Origin: Parapedobacter composti
Lineage (GTDB): Bacteria > Bacteroidota > Bacteroidia > Sphingobacteriales > Sphingobacteriaceae
DNA length: 64,000 nucleotides
Assembly: GCF_900112315.1 (NCBI RefSeq)
Contig: NZ_FOLL01000010.1
Span: forward strand, 62,001 to 126,000
Reading direction: 5' to 3'
Both the position numbers and the translations under genes were made by a program. Positions 1 through 9,243 of the stretch are shown piece by piece; within the stretch, counting starts at the first letter, position 1, and each line of letters begins with the position of its first letter. The notes under the pieces are model-generated. The model had not been told where the DNA came from, searched no databases, and saw only the letters and a program-made list of their open reading frames with translations.

Positions 1-29
1 AAATAACACAACCTAACCACCCGTATGTG

Positions 30-602
30 ATGGATCGCGATGAGGAAATCATTAGAGGCCTAAAAGCTGGAGACAACCGGGCGTATGAATGGTTGTACCA
101 ACACCATTATCGTGTGCTGTGCCGGTTTGCGGACAGCTTGGTTGGCGATGCATACGTTGCAGAGACTATGGTAAATGACGTTATCTTCAGCATCTGGCAG
201 CGTAAGGCAACGATTGACATCAGGTCGTTGCGACGATACTTGCTTAGGAGTGTACGCAACCGATGCCTGAACTATCTGGAAGAGCTCCGACGTAACCAGG
301 TTTTTATTGATAAGTACAGGAGATCAATAGCCCTTGACGGAGCACACATGGAACCTGAAACTCCAACCCCCATGGAAATGTTGCTGGAACAGGAGTTGGA
401 TTTGAAAATCAAGGATAGCCTGAATGCCATGCCCCCTTTAACCGCACACATTTTTTCGCTAAGCCGCTTTTCACGGATGAAATACGAGGCCATTGCTCAG
501 CATACCGGTGTTTCTATAGATGTGGTTAAGTACCACATCAAGCAGGCTCTATCCAAACTCCGGACCGATCTAAAAGATTACGTTATACCACCCCGCCGTT
601 AA
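30..602 (+). CDS. RNA polymerase ECF sigma-70 factor (FecI-like)
   Basis: Extracytoplasmic-function sigma factor of about 190 residues that should direct RNA polymerase to the downstream SusC/SusD genes once released from its anti-sigma partner. The N-terminal region 2 (about residues 8-80, ending in the RSLRRYLLRSVRNRCLNYLEE helix block) and the C-terminal region 4 helix-turn-helix (about residues 125-180, with YEAIAQHTGVSIDVVKYHI) are both complete. I chose ATG at 30; a GTG codon directly before it (27) is the alternative. A FecR-type anti-sigma gene follows after 112 bp and then a SusC with an STN signalling domain, the classic trans-envelope arrangement of Bacteroidota. Family assignment is secure; the exact regulon is inferred from position. 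Confidence 0.93.
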   Translation: MDRDEEIIRGLKAGDNRAYEWLYQHHYRVLCRFADSLVGDAYVAETMVNDVIFSIWQRKATIDIRSLRRYLLRSVRNRCLNYLEELRRNQVFIDKYRRSIALDGAHMEPETPTPMEMLLEQELDLKIKDSLNAMPPLTAHIFSLSRFSRMKYEAIAQHTGVSIDVVKYHIKQALSKLRTDLKDYVIPPRR

Positions 603-714
603 CATCGACCCACGCCGATTTAACATTTCCAAAAAAACATCACATCGGATTTACCCGAAAATCCATTCTGACTGTCTTATATCTAAGCACCAGCTAAAAA
701 CAGGAAAGGAAGAA

Positions 715-1689
715 ATGGACCATCAAGAAAAGTGGCTAAACCATATACATGAGGCGCTAACCGGTGAAATTACGGCCAAGCGGCAACACGCACTGGACGA
801 GTGGCTCAATGCCTCCGATGAAAACCGGCACTATTACGAAGCCGTGAAGCGGCTATGGGAAGCCGCCGATGCAGCAACCGAAGACAAACGTTTCGACCCG
901 TCTACGGCATATAACAATTTCTGTACTAAGACTCGGGGCAGTGTAACCGGCTGGCAAAGTCTACTTCGTTACACCGGTGCAGCAGCCGCGCTGATATTGG
1001 TTACGCTGGCCTCGTCGTATTGGCTATGGCAACGGCCGGAAGCAGCTCCGGCCGTTGCGACGATTACCGTACCCAGGGGTTCTACTTCAAAAACGGTATT
1101 GCAAGACGGCACGGTGGTTTGGTTGAATGCCGCCACCGAAATCCGGCTCGGTGATAATTTTGGTAAACGTGAGCGCCGAATAAAATTGCAGGGTGAGGCC
1201 TATTTCGAAGTAGTCAAGAATACCGATGTGCCTTTTATTGTAGAGACGGAAGCGATGGAGATAAAAGTACATGGGACATCGTTTAACGTAAAATCTTATC
1301 CCGATGACGCACAGGTAAGCGTAGCGTTGGTAGAAGGAGCGGTGGAATTGCAAACCAAGGCAGGACAGCCACTGCATTTACGGCCGGATCAGTTGGCGAT
1401 TTACGATATCCGGCAACGGCAGTATACCATCTTACCCAATGCATCGGAATATGGCACCGACTGGGTAAACAACAGACTGATATTCAAAAACGCTGAATTG
1501 AAAACAATAATCCATGATCTGGAACGAATGTTTGGTGCCGACATTACCATCCACCGGGAAGCACTGGAAAAGCGCAAGTTTACCGGTGATTTTACAAAAG
1601 GAGAAACCTTGGAAGAAATCCTGAAGATCATGGCGTCGTTAGAGGCCTTCACGTATCGAATCGAAGGCCGGAAGGTAGCTATTTATTAG
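715..1689 (+). CDS. FecR family anti-sigma factor
   Basis: Inner-membrane anti-sigma factor of 324 residues, expected to hold the upstream ECF sigma inactive and to receive a signal from the STN domain of the SusC-like receptor. It has an N-terminal cytoplasmic DUF4880-like segment (residues 1-80, helix-rich), one membrane segment at about residues 85-106, and a periplasmic FecR domain (about 112-210: TVPRGSTSKTVLQDGTVVWL, then GEAYFEV and the GTSFNVKSY strand) followed by a C-terminal STN-like DUF4974 domain (about 250-324, LIFKNAELKTIIHDLERMF). The purine-rich stretch ggaaaggaag sits just before the ATG. Complete and typical in length. Confidence 0.94.
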   Translation: MDHQEKWLNHIHEALTGEITAKRQHALDEWLNASDENRHYYEAVKRLWEAADAATEDKRFDPSTAYNNFCTKTRGSVTGWQSLLRYTGAAAALILVTLASSYWLWQRPEAAPAVATITVPRGSTSKTVLQDGTVVWLNAATEIRLGDNFGKRERRIKLQGEAYFEVVKNTDVPFIVETEAMEIKVHGTSFNVKSYPDDAQVSVALVEGAVELQTKAGQPLHLRPDQLAIYDIRQRQYTILPNASEYGTDWVNNRLIFKNAELKTIIHDLERMFGADITIHREALEKRKFTGDFTKGETLEEILKIMASLEAFTYRIEGRKVAIY

Positions 1690-1773
1690 TAAAATTAACC
1701 GAAGGATAACCATTTTATAACAACTTAAAATTAATGATATATGATATAAGACATCCGGCATCGTAAAAAATGA

Positions 1774-1801
1774 ATCGGAGAATGCGGCTACATTCCCCGA
1801 T
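1774..1801 (+). other. Hairpin in the susC leader
   Basis: Imperfect inverted repeat: 11-nt arms (ATCGGAGAATG and CATTCCCCGAT) with one mismatch around a 6-nt loop, inside the 155-nt gap between the FecR gene and susC. No T-run follows, so it is not an intrinsic terminator. It may be an mRNA stability or processing element in the susC 5' leader, or a stop for FecR-side decay. Structure is read directly; role is inference. Confidence 0.5.
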
Positions 1802-1844
1802 CACCTTGGACTAATACGTGACTATTAACCTCAATTAACTGCAA

Positions 1845-4800
1845 ATGTATAGAAAAATACACTGCTTGGGATTGTTATGCCCAATAAATTATCCTCGAAG
1901 AATTATTAAAATCATGAAGTTAGCATGCATACTGATGTTCGTAGGCATCATCGGCGTGTCGGCATCTGGCTATTCACAGGAGGCAAAGGTTTCTGTGAAA
2001 CTAAGCGACCGGCCCCTTGCCGAGCTGATTGCGGAAATCAAAAAACAGACAAGTTATTCATTTTTGTTTGACGCTGAGGAGGTAGACGTAAACCGCAAGG
2101 TGTCTGTTTCAGCAACCAATACGAAAGTGAAATCGGTGCTTCAATCCGCGTTGCGTGAACAAGGCTTGGAACTGCGGATGAGTGGCAATCATATCCTTAT
2201 CGTACGGCCAAAACCGGGATCACTTTTGGGGGCACAGCAACGACAGGTGTCTGGCACGGTGAAAGATACCGATGGCACTCCCGTTGCAGGTGCCACTATT
2301 GTTGTAAAAACTACTGAAGAAACCACGCAAACGGATACAGAAGGACGTTTCGTTATAACCGTGTCTTCGGACCAGGATACGCTCGCCGTTTCGTTTGTGG
2401 GTATGCAGCCCTTGGAGGTGGCCGTTGGCCGACGAACGGCTTTGGACATCACCCTTCAAGTCGCGGCTACGGAAATGAACGAAGTGGTAATAACAGCGCT
2501 GGGGATAAGGCGACAATCCAAGTCGCTAACTTACAACGTGCAGCAAATTGACGGAAACGCTATTAACACGGTTTCGGACGCCAACTTCGTAAATAACCTC
2601 AACGGAAAAATTGCAGGCGCAACCATCAACAGCGCTTCCTCTGGTGTGGGTGGATCATCCCGGGTGGTGATGCGGGGTGTCAAATCCATTTCGGGCAACA
2701 ACAATGCACTGTATGTGATTGACGGTATTCCGATGCCCAGCCTTTCCACTGACCAGCCGGCAGACATCTATTCAGGAGCCGGCCAAACGGGCGATGGAAT
2801 ATCGAACCTTAATCCCGAAGACATTGAAAGCATCTCCGTGTTGAGCGGCTCTGCGGCGGCGGCACTCTACGGCAGCTCGGCGTCTAATGGGGTGATCCTT
2901 ATTACCACGAAGAAAGGCAAGCAAGGCCAATTTTCCATTAATGTATCGAATCACACGCAGTTTTCCGCACCACTGATATTGCCGGCACTACAGAACACCT
3001 ATGGGCCATCTGAGCCAGGCAGCTATTACAGCTGGGGCGAAAAGCTGAACGTACCGTCTGATTACAATGTGCGCGATTTCTTCAACACCGGCATCAACGT
3101 CACCAATGCGGTGAGCCTATCTACGGGAAATGACAAAAATCAGACTTATGTGTCCGCAGGTACGGTCAATGCGGGAGGAGTACTGCACAATAACGACTAT
3201 AACCGTTATAATTTCTCGGTGCGCAACACCTCGTCGTTCTTGAACGACAGAATGACGATGGACCTCGGGTTTATGCACGCAAACGTCAATGAACAGAATA
3301 TGACAGCGCAGGGATTGTATTTCAATCCGCTCGTACCAATATACCTATTTCCGGCTGGAGATGACTTTACGAAAGTACAGATATACGAACGCTATGATGC
3401 ATCACGGAATTTTAAAACCCAATTTTGGCCCTATGGCGACCAGGGATTATCTATGCAGAACCCGTATTGGATTATGGAGCGTGACCGTTTCCAAAATAAC
3501 AAACAGCGGTACATGACAAATGCGACGCTGCAATATCGCCTGAACGATTGGATCAACCTCTCCGGCCGACTGAAACTGGACCGCAGCAACGACAAGTTCG
3601 AAAAGAAATTCAACGCGTCTACAAACACCTTGTTTGCCTCAGAAAATGGCTATTACTCGTTGAACGAGGCTCAAACCCAACAAGTGTATGCCGAATTTTT
3701 GATGAATATCAACAAGACATTTGCGCAAGACGCCTTGTACCTAACCGCCAATGTCGGAACCAACGTGGAAGATGTGCAATACGACCAGAATATGTATGGC
3801 GGAAAGCTCCATGGTGTACCTAACCTATTTACGTACGCCAACGTAAACAATTCGACTGCGGAGTCGTCTCAGTCTGGTTATCACCGTAACAAACAGGCTG
3901 TATTTGCCAGTATGCAATTGGGCTACCATGACCAGCTTTTTCTGGACCTAACGGGGCGGAACGACTGGGCTTCTACGCTGGCGATGTCTAACATCAAGTC
4001 GTTTTTCTACCCTTCTATCGGCATATCGGCGGTACTAACAGACCTGTTCAATTTCGGCTCCGATGTATTACCCTACCTAAAAGCTCGGGTTTCGTATTCT
4101 GAAGTGGGGAATGAGCCCAACCCGTTCCTGACTATCCCCACTTACTCACTTTCAAGCGGATATCCGCAAACCCAAACGCGGATGCCGAATACCGATCTCC
4201 GCCCAGAACGTACGCGATCGTGGGAAGCTGGCACTAACGCTACCTTTTTCCGCAATAAGTTGAACGTCGATGCTACGGTATACTATTCAAGCACGTATAA
4301 CCAGTTTTTTGAGCCGACACTTTCTTCGTCGTCCGGCTACACGAGCGTTATTGTCAACGCAGGCCAGATTGATAACAAAGGGATAGAAATTGCCGCCCGG
4401 TACAACGAAGATTTTGGGGCCTTGAAATGGAATACCTACCTGGTATATTCTTTGAACCGCAACCGAATCGTTGAACTGCTTCCCAACTGGACCAACCCGG
4501 TGACTGGCGAGCAAATTTCGCTGACCGAAATCGACATGGGCGGCACAGGCAGCTATAAAATGGTACTGGAAGAAGGTGGTAGTATGGGCGACATTTACGT
4601 CAGCAGCCTACGGACGGATGAACATGGAGCCATCTACGTACATCCAACCGACCAAACAGTGGTTGCGGAACCCAATCAATTTGTATATGCAGGCAATAGC
4701 AACCCGAAATACAATTTCGGCTGGGGCAACAGCCTAACTTGGAAAGGGGCTTCCCTAAGCTTTCTGTTTACCGGACGCGTGGGCGGGGTGGTCGTATCCA

Positions 4801-5204
4801 ATACGCAAGCCATCTTGGATGCATTCGGAGCCTCACAGGCTTCTGCTGATGCCCGCGACGCGGGCGGCGTGCTGGTGAATGGTCGGCCCATTCCGGCAAA
4901 GCCTTACTACGATGTGGTGGGGGGCGGATCTTCCGGTGGCGTGGCCTCTATGTACACCTACAGCGCTACCAACATCCGCTTGGGCGAACTCGCACTGGGG
5001 TACGATTTACCCATCAACCACTGGGTAAACGCTATAAAGGGTGCCAACGTTTCATTGATTGGCAGAAACCTCTTTTTCTTATACAACAAAGCACCGTACG
5101 ACCCGGAACTCACAGCCAATACCGGAACGTATTTCCAAGGCATCGACTACTTCATGTCGCCCAGCCTTCGCAGCTTAGGTTTTTCTCTTAAACTTCAATT
5201 TTAA
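1845..5204 (+). CDS. SusC/RagA-family TonB-dependent outer membrane transporter with STN domain
   Basis: Outer-membrane TonB-dependent importer of 1119 residues that, capped by the SusD partner encoded next, should carry oligosaccharides into the periplasm. Order: signal region (to about residue 45, ending ASGYSQ), STN domain (about 47-122), carboxypeptidase-regulatory-like domain (about 134-213, QVSGTVKDTDGTPVAGATI), plug (about 215-350, with VMRGVKSISGNNNALYVIDG and the SAAALYGSSASNGVILITTK block), then the beta-barrel to the C-terminus ending in an aromatic residue (LKLQF). The STN domain fits control through the FecR/ECF pair upstream. Start at 1845 gives the long N-terminus usual in the family; Met at 1914 is a possible internal alternative. 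Confidence 0.97.
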   Translation: MYRKIHCLGLLCPINYPRRIIKIMKLACILMFVGIIGVSASGYSQEAKVSVKLSDRPLAELIAEIKKQTSYSFLFDAEEVDVNRKVSVSATNTKVKSVLQSALREQGLELRMSGNHILIVRPKPGSLLGAQQRQVSGTVKDTDGTPVAGATIVVKTTEETTQTDTEGRFVITVSSDQDTLAVSFVGMQPLEVAVGRRTALDITLQVAATEMNEVVITALGIRRQSKSLTYNVQQIDGNAINTVSDANFVNNLNGKIAGATINSASSGVGGSSRVVMRGVKSISGNNNALYVIDGIPMPSLSTDQPADIYSGAGQTGDGISNLNPEDIESISVLSGSAAAALYGSSASNGVILITTKKGKQGQFSINVSNHTQFSAPLILPALQNTYGPSEPGSYYSWGEKLNVPSDYNVRDFFNTGINVTNAVSLSTGNDKNQTYVSAGTVNAGGVLHNNDYNRYNFSVRNTSSFLNDRMTMDLGFMHANVNEQNMTAQGLYFNPLVPIYLFPAGDDFTKVQIYERYDASRNFKTQFWPYGDQGLSMQNPYWIMERDRFQNNKQRYMTNATLQYRLNDWINLSGRLKLDRSNDKFEKKFNASTNTLFASENGYYSLNEAQTQQVYAEFLMNINKTFAQDALYLTANVGTNVEDVQYDQNMYGGKLHGVPNLFTYANVNNSTAESSQSGYHRNKQAVFASMQLGYHDQLFLDLTGRNDWASTLAMSNIKSFFYPSIGISAVLTDLFNFGSDVLPYLKARVSYSEVGNEPNPFLTIPTYSLSSGYPQTQTRMPNTDLRPERTRSWEAGTNATFFRNKLNVDATVYYSSTYNQFFEPTLSSSSGYTSVIVNAGQIDNKGIEIAARYNEDFGALKWNTYLVYSLNRNRIVELLPNWTNPVTGEQISLTEIDMGGTGSYKMVLEEGGSMGDIYVSSLRTDEHGAIYVHPTDQTVVAEPNQFVYAGNSNPKYNFGWGNSLTWKGASLSFLFTGRVGGVVVSNTQAILDAFGASQASADARDAGGVLVNGRPIPAKPYYDVVGGGSSGGVASMYTYSATNIRLGELALGYDLPINHWVNAIKGANVSLIGRNLFFLYNKAPYDPELTANTGTYFQGIDYFMSPSLRSLGFSLKLQF

Positions 5205-5214
5205 GACGCAAAAG

Positions 5215-6840
5215 ATGACAATTATGACCAAGATTATCCAGACACCCTGTCGTTGGCTTGCTTTGGTCGGCTACGCCTCCATGGCGTTGCTGAACGCATG
5301 TACCGATAAATTCGAAACCTACAACACCAATCCGCATGAAGCCACGGAGGAAATGATGTCGCACGACAACCTTAAAACCGGTGCCTTTTTCTCACAATTG
5401 CAACGAAATGTAGTCCTTTTTAAGGATGGCAGCAACATGGATGCCGACTATCAGGTATCGCAAGGACTCACCAGCGACATCTATTCGGGGTACGTTGCGC
5501 CTACTGGCACTTGGTATGGGGGGGTGCATAACGGCTCCTACGCGTTTATTACCAATTGGATCGAAACCACGTTCCGGTCGGGATTTTCGAGCATCATGCC
5601 TGCCTGGCAGGCCATTGCCGAAATAGCCGAGGAGCAAGGGCTTCCGGAAGTTGCCGCACTAGCCACCATTGTAAAAGTGGAGGGCATGCATCGTGTTGCC
5701 GACGCTTATGGCCCCATCCCTTACCTGAACTACGGAAGCGGTTCGCTGCAGAATGATTATGATGGGCTGGATGAGGTGTACTATCGGTTTTTTGATGAAC
5801 TGAACGAATCGATCGAAGTGCTTACTCAGTTTGTACAGGCTAACCCAAACGCAACCCTGTTGGAACAATACGACCTCATTTACGGAGGTAATGTAACCAA
5901 CTGGGTCAAATTTGCCAACACTCTGCGGCTTCGCTTAGCGATGCGCATCGTCTACGCCAACCCTACCAAGGCCCAACAAGAGGCCGAACAAGCCATCGCC
6001 AATCCCATCGGGCTCATCACGCAACCGCAGGAGCGTACATCATTGAAACACACATCGAACCTGGTGTATTACCACCCCCTGTTTGAAATCGCTTATAACT
6101 TCAACGCGGGCGAAGTACGTATGGGAGCTACCATGGATGCCTACCTGAATGGCTATGAAGACCCACGGCGCGGGGCTTATTTCACTCCAACGGTGGATGG
6201 GGGTTATCACGGTGTACGGCTGGGTATCGTCACTTCGGTCTGGACACCCTATGTGAGCAACCGCATATCCAATCTGAACGTAGACAACAGCACCACAGAA
6301 ATTGTGTGGATGACAGCAGCAGAATCTTATTTTCTCCGTGCTGAAGGAGCCTTGCGGAATTGGAACATGGGGGGGACCGCACAAGAATTTTACCGTGCGG
6401 GCATTGCTGTATCTTTTGATGAAAACCGGGTTGGCAGCGCCGATGCATACATTAACAACCTAACGAACAGGCCCATTGAGTTTAGAGACAATGCCGAAGG
6501 ATCTGCCTTCCATGCCAATGCTCCCAATGGGCCCACCATTGCGTGGAACGAAGGAGATCCCTTTGAGGTGAACCTCGAACGCATTATCACACAGAAATGG
6601 ATCGCAGGCTATCCTGACGGCCCTGAGGGATGGGCAGAGTTCCGTCGCACAGGCTATCCAAGACTAATACCGCCGGTAGAAAACCGGAGTAACGGAACTA
6701 TCAGCAATAACGTTCAGGTGCGCCGTATACCCTACCCTCAATCTGAGTATAACAACAACCGGGCAGGGGTACAAGTAGGTATTTCCAAATTGGGTGGAGC
6801 CGACAATGGCGGCACAAAACTATGGTGGGACAAAAAATAA
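5215..6840 (+). CDS. SusD/RagB-family nutrient-binding outer membrane lipoprotein
   Basis: Surface glycan-binding lipoprotein of 541 residues that acts as the lid of the SusC transporter ending 10 bp upstream. A lipobox (LLNAC, Cys29) follows an N-terminal hydrophobic stretch, and an acidic residue at +2 (CTDK) fits surface export in this phylum. The body has the SusD-like_2 type pattern: an N-terminal TPR-like helical region (about residues 120-260, with ATIVKVEGMHRVADAYGPIPY and WVKFANTLRLRLAMRI) and the C-terminal block with YFLRAEGAL and ITQKWIAGYPDGPEGWAEFRR-like sequence. Start at 5215 or the in-frame ATG at 5224. Typical length; confident call. Confidence 0.96.
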   Translation: MTIMTKIIQTPCRWLALVGYASMALLNACTDKFETYNTNPHEATEEMMSHDNLKTGAFFSQLQRNVVLFKDGSNMDADYQVSQGLTSDIYSGYVAPTGTWYGGVHNGSYAFITNWIETTFRSGFSSIMPAWQAIAEIAEEQGLPEVAALATIVKVEGMHRVADAYGPIPYLNYGSGSLQNDYDGLDEVYYRFFDELNESIEVLTQFVQANPNATLLEQYDLIYGGNVTNWVKFANTLRLRLAMRIVYANPTKAQQEAEQAIANPIGLITQPQERTSLKHTSNLVYYHPLFEIAYNFNAGEVRMGATMDAYLNGYEDPRRGAYFTPTVDGGYHGVRLGIVTSVWTPYVSNRISNLNVDNSTTEIVWMTAAESYFLRAEGALRNWNMGGTAQEFYRAGIAVSFDENRVGSADAYINNLTNRPIEFRDNAEGSAFHANAPNGPTIAWNEGDPFEVNLERIITQKWIAGYPDGPEGWAEFRRTGYPRLIPPVENRSNGTISNNVQVRRIPYPQSEYNNNRAGVQVGISKLGGADNGGTKLWWDKK

Positions 6841-6863
6841 TACATGATCTTAATGCTATTGAC

Positions 6864-7913
6864 ATGAAGAACTTAACATTAAACCTTTGGTTATGCGCCA
6901 GCGCTGCAACGGTGCTGGTCAGCTGCGACACGCTGGTGGAGCCGCTGGAAATCCAGAAGCTTAAAACATACGATGAACAATACTATGCCGACTTGCGCGC
7001 ATATAAGCAATCCGATCATCAATTGGCGTTCGGTTGGTTTGCGGCCTATGCACCCATCGAGGGCGTAGGAGGCTATAAAGATCCAGCGTCCTGGGGCGAA
7101 CGTATACTCGGCGTGCCGGACAGCCTCGATATCCTTTCGCTATGGGGCGGCATACCGAGCAATGATCCCAACAGCCACCTTTACGCCCCGGTAGCCTACA
7201 AAGACCTGCAATTTGTACGGGAAAAAAAGGGAACCCGTTTTGTGGTACCCACCATCGTGCGGATGAATAAAGTGATTACACTATTGGATGGTACCGAATA
7301 TGATTTGCGTGAAAACCAGAACGACGAAGGCATCCGCGTATATGCCCAACACTTAGTGGACGAGGTACTCCACTATAATTTAGATGGCGTAGACTTGGAC
7401 TACGAGCCCGAAGGAGACTGGCTACAAGGAGCGCACTTCACCAAAATGGTCGAATATATCGGCCAATACTTCGGTCCCAAGGGCAAGCATCCAGACAAGC
7501 TCCTTATCGTAGACTTTTATTCCCAGTACCCACCAAGAGAGACGGAACCTTATGTCAATTACTTTATCCGCCAAGCCTATACCCAAGGGTTTACGGAGCA
7601 TTCGGCCGCGCGACTGCAAAGTTACTATGATAATATCAGTTGGGCACCCCCAAGTAAGTTTATCGTTACCGAAAACTTAGGGAGTTGGTATGAGAATGGC
7701 GGTTCGCCGTTTGTGGAAGCCGACGGCAACACACTGACAACGGACGGCAGCCGAATGTATTCATTAGAAGGTATGGCCCGTTGGAACCCGACGCAAGGGA
7801 AAAAGGCCGGGTTCGGCGCATTTTATTTTGACCGCGATTATTATTCCAGCTCGGGTATACCCTACTACAACATGAGACGGTGCATCCAGATCGCCAACCC
7901 AGCTATTCGATAG
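6864..7913 (+). CDS. GH18 lipoprotein, probable endo-beta-N-acetylglucosaminidase
   Basis: Glycoside hydrolase family 18 lipoprotein of 349 residues. The start at 6864 puts a good signal peptide and lipobox (VLVSC, Cys21) at the N-terminus; the longer frame from 6822 would overlap the end of susD and bury it. The GH18 signature DGVDLDYE lies at residues 174-181, with Glu181 as the acid catalyst and the preceding Asp residues positioning the N-acetyl group (known for the family). A single compact TIM barrel without carbohydrate-binding modules, next to SusC/SusD and DUF1735 lipoproteins, is the layout of Bacteroides N-glycan endoglycosidases; a chitinase remains possible. Substrate is inference. 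Confidence 0.88.
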   Translation: MKNLTLNLWLCASAATVLVSCDTLVEPLEIQKLKTYDEQYYADLRAYKQSDHQLAFGWFAAYAPIEGVGGYKDPASWGERILGVPDSLDILSLWGGIPSNDPNSHLYAPVAYKDLQFVREKKGTRFVVPTIVRMNKVITLLDGTEYDLRENQNDEGIRVYAQHLVDEVLHYNLDGVDLDYEPEGDWLQGAHFTKMVEYIGQYFGPKGKHPDKLLIVDFYSQYPPRETEPYVNYFIRQAYTQGFTEHSAARLQSYYDNISWAPPSKFIVTENLGSWYENGGSPFVEADGNTLTTDGSRMYSLEGMARWNPTQGKKAGFGAFYFDRDYYSSSGIPYYNMRRCIQIANPAIR

Positions 7914-8003
7914 CACAACAAGAATAACTAACGATGAACCACAAGCTCTTTTAAAACAAATCTCGTTTGCAGATTTCAATGCCTTACATGATAAATCTAT
8001 AAG

Positions 8004-9233
8004 ATGATGAAAACAGCGAAAAGTAATAAATTCGGTTTGCTACTCGCCGGGGTAACAATACTCGGGATAACGGCCTGTACAGAAGGCGACAAATTCGACT
8101 ATAACAAAGAAGTGATACTCATTACAGGCACGGAGGTAAACCCACTTGTGCGCTTCGTGGTGGAGGAAACTCCGGCCACCTATACCGTGACGGCGTCTGC
8201 TACTGGAAAAGTAACAGAAGATATCACGGTCGGTTTTGCACAAGACAACGCGAAAGTGGATGCCTATAACAACGAACACGGCACCCGCTACTATCCTGTA
8301 CCGGAAAACACCGTAGCCATTGACGGCACTGAAGGCATCATCCGAGCAGGCAGTGCCTCTTCTACGGGCATCAATGTCCGCATAACTTCTACGGATGATC
8401 TCATTGATGGACGCACCTACATCATCCCTGTAAGCATTATCCATGTAAGCGGAGGAAATCTGGATGTGTTGCCAAGTTCACGGACGATTTTTCTACGCCT
8501 TGCGCGCGTATCCAGCTTTTATTCGCTTGACATGAACAACACGGATCTCTACAGCAACTACATTTTTCCGGACGACAAGGCGGTGAATCTGACACGGTAT
8601 ACGTATGAAGTAAAATGCTATATCAATGACTGGCACACCACGCCTGAACAAATCAGCCGTTTGTGCTCGTTTACATCGAAAGAGGAACAGCGCTCCAACA
8701 TGCTCCGATTCGGCGAAAATGGACAAGCTATCAATTCCCTGCAATGGGTGAACCCTGCAGGAAGCATTGTCTCAAAAACTCGGTTCAATACTGGACAATG
8801 GTATACGATTTCGCTTACCTATGATGGCCGTAAACTAAGCATGTATGTAGACGGCGAACTGGACAGCGAGTTGATGGGGTCCGGAGAATGTACATTCCAA
8901 CGTTTTGAGTTGGGCATGTCATGGGCAAACTATCCGCGGATGCAATACTTTAACGGACGCATTGCCGAGACACGGGTTTGGAAGCGGAACCTCACACCAG
9001 GTGAAATTAAATTAGGGCTTTGCGGAGTGGACCCCACTGCTGATGATTTGGTTGCGTATTGGAAATTCAATGAAACCGAAGGGCATATTTTCCACGACGC
9101 GACTGGCAACGGTTATGATATGGATTGGTCCCAGACCGTACGGGATAATACCGGAAACGGCACATTGAACCCGTTTGATAAGCGCCATGCGGTTAGTTGG
9201 CTCATGGACGACAAAAACAAATGCACACAATAA
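8004..9233 (+). CDS. DUF1735 and LamG domain lipoprotein (surface glycan-binding protein candidate)
   Basis: Lipoprotein of 409 residues with lipobox GITAC (Cys25). Residues about 40-165 match the DUF1735 (BT_3987-like N-terminal) fold: ATYTVTASATGKVTEDITVGF, DAYNNEHGTRYYPVPENTV and the TYIIPVSI strand. Residues about 180-390 form a LamG/concanavalin A-like jelly roll (YTISLTYDGRKLSMYVDGEL, FNGRIAETRVWKRNLTPGEI, VAYWKFNE). In Bacteroides N-glycan loci such proteins lie beside the GH18 enzyme and are thought to bind glycan at the cell surface; no catalytic motif is visible here. ATG at 8007 is an equally good start. Confidence 0.85.
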   Translation: MMKTAKSNKFGLLLAGVTILGITACTEGDKFDYNKEVILITGTEVNPLVRFVVEETPATYTVTASATGKVTEDITVGFAQDNAKVDAYNNEHGTRYYPVPENTVAIDGTEGIIRAGSASSTGINVRITSTDDLIDGRTYIIPVSIIHVSGGNLDVLPSSRTIFLRLARVSSFYSLDMNNTDLYSNYIFPDDKAVNLTRYTYEVKCYINDWHTTPEQISRLCSFTSKEEQRSNMLRFGENGQAINSLQWVNPAGSIVSKTRFNTGQWYTISLTYDGRKLSMYVDGELDSELMGSGECTFQRFELGMSWANYPRMQYFNGRIAETRVWKRNLTPGEIKLGLCGVDPTADDLVAYWKFNETEGHIFHDATGNGYDMDWSQTVRDNTGNGTLNPFDKRHAVSWLMDDKNKCTQ

Positions 9234-9243
9234 TTCAACCATC

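Noticed and set aside
7955-7980. Terminator between the GH18 and DUF1735 genes
   Set aside because: Only a 6-bp AAATCT/AGATTT arm pair with no U-run; too weak and the genes look co-transcribed.
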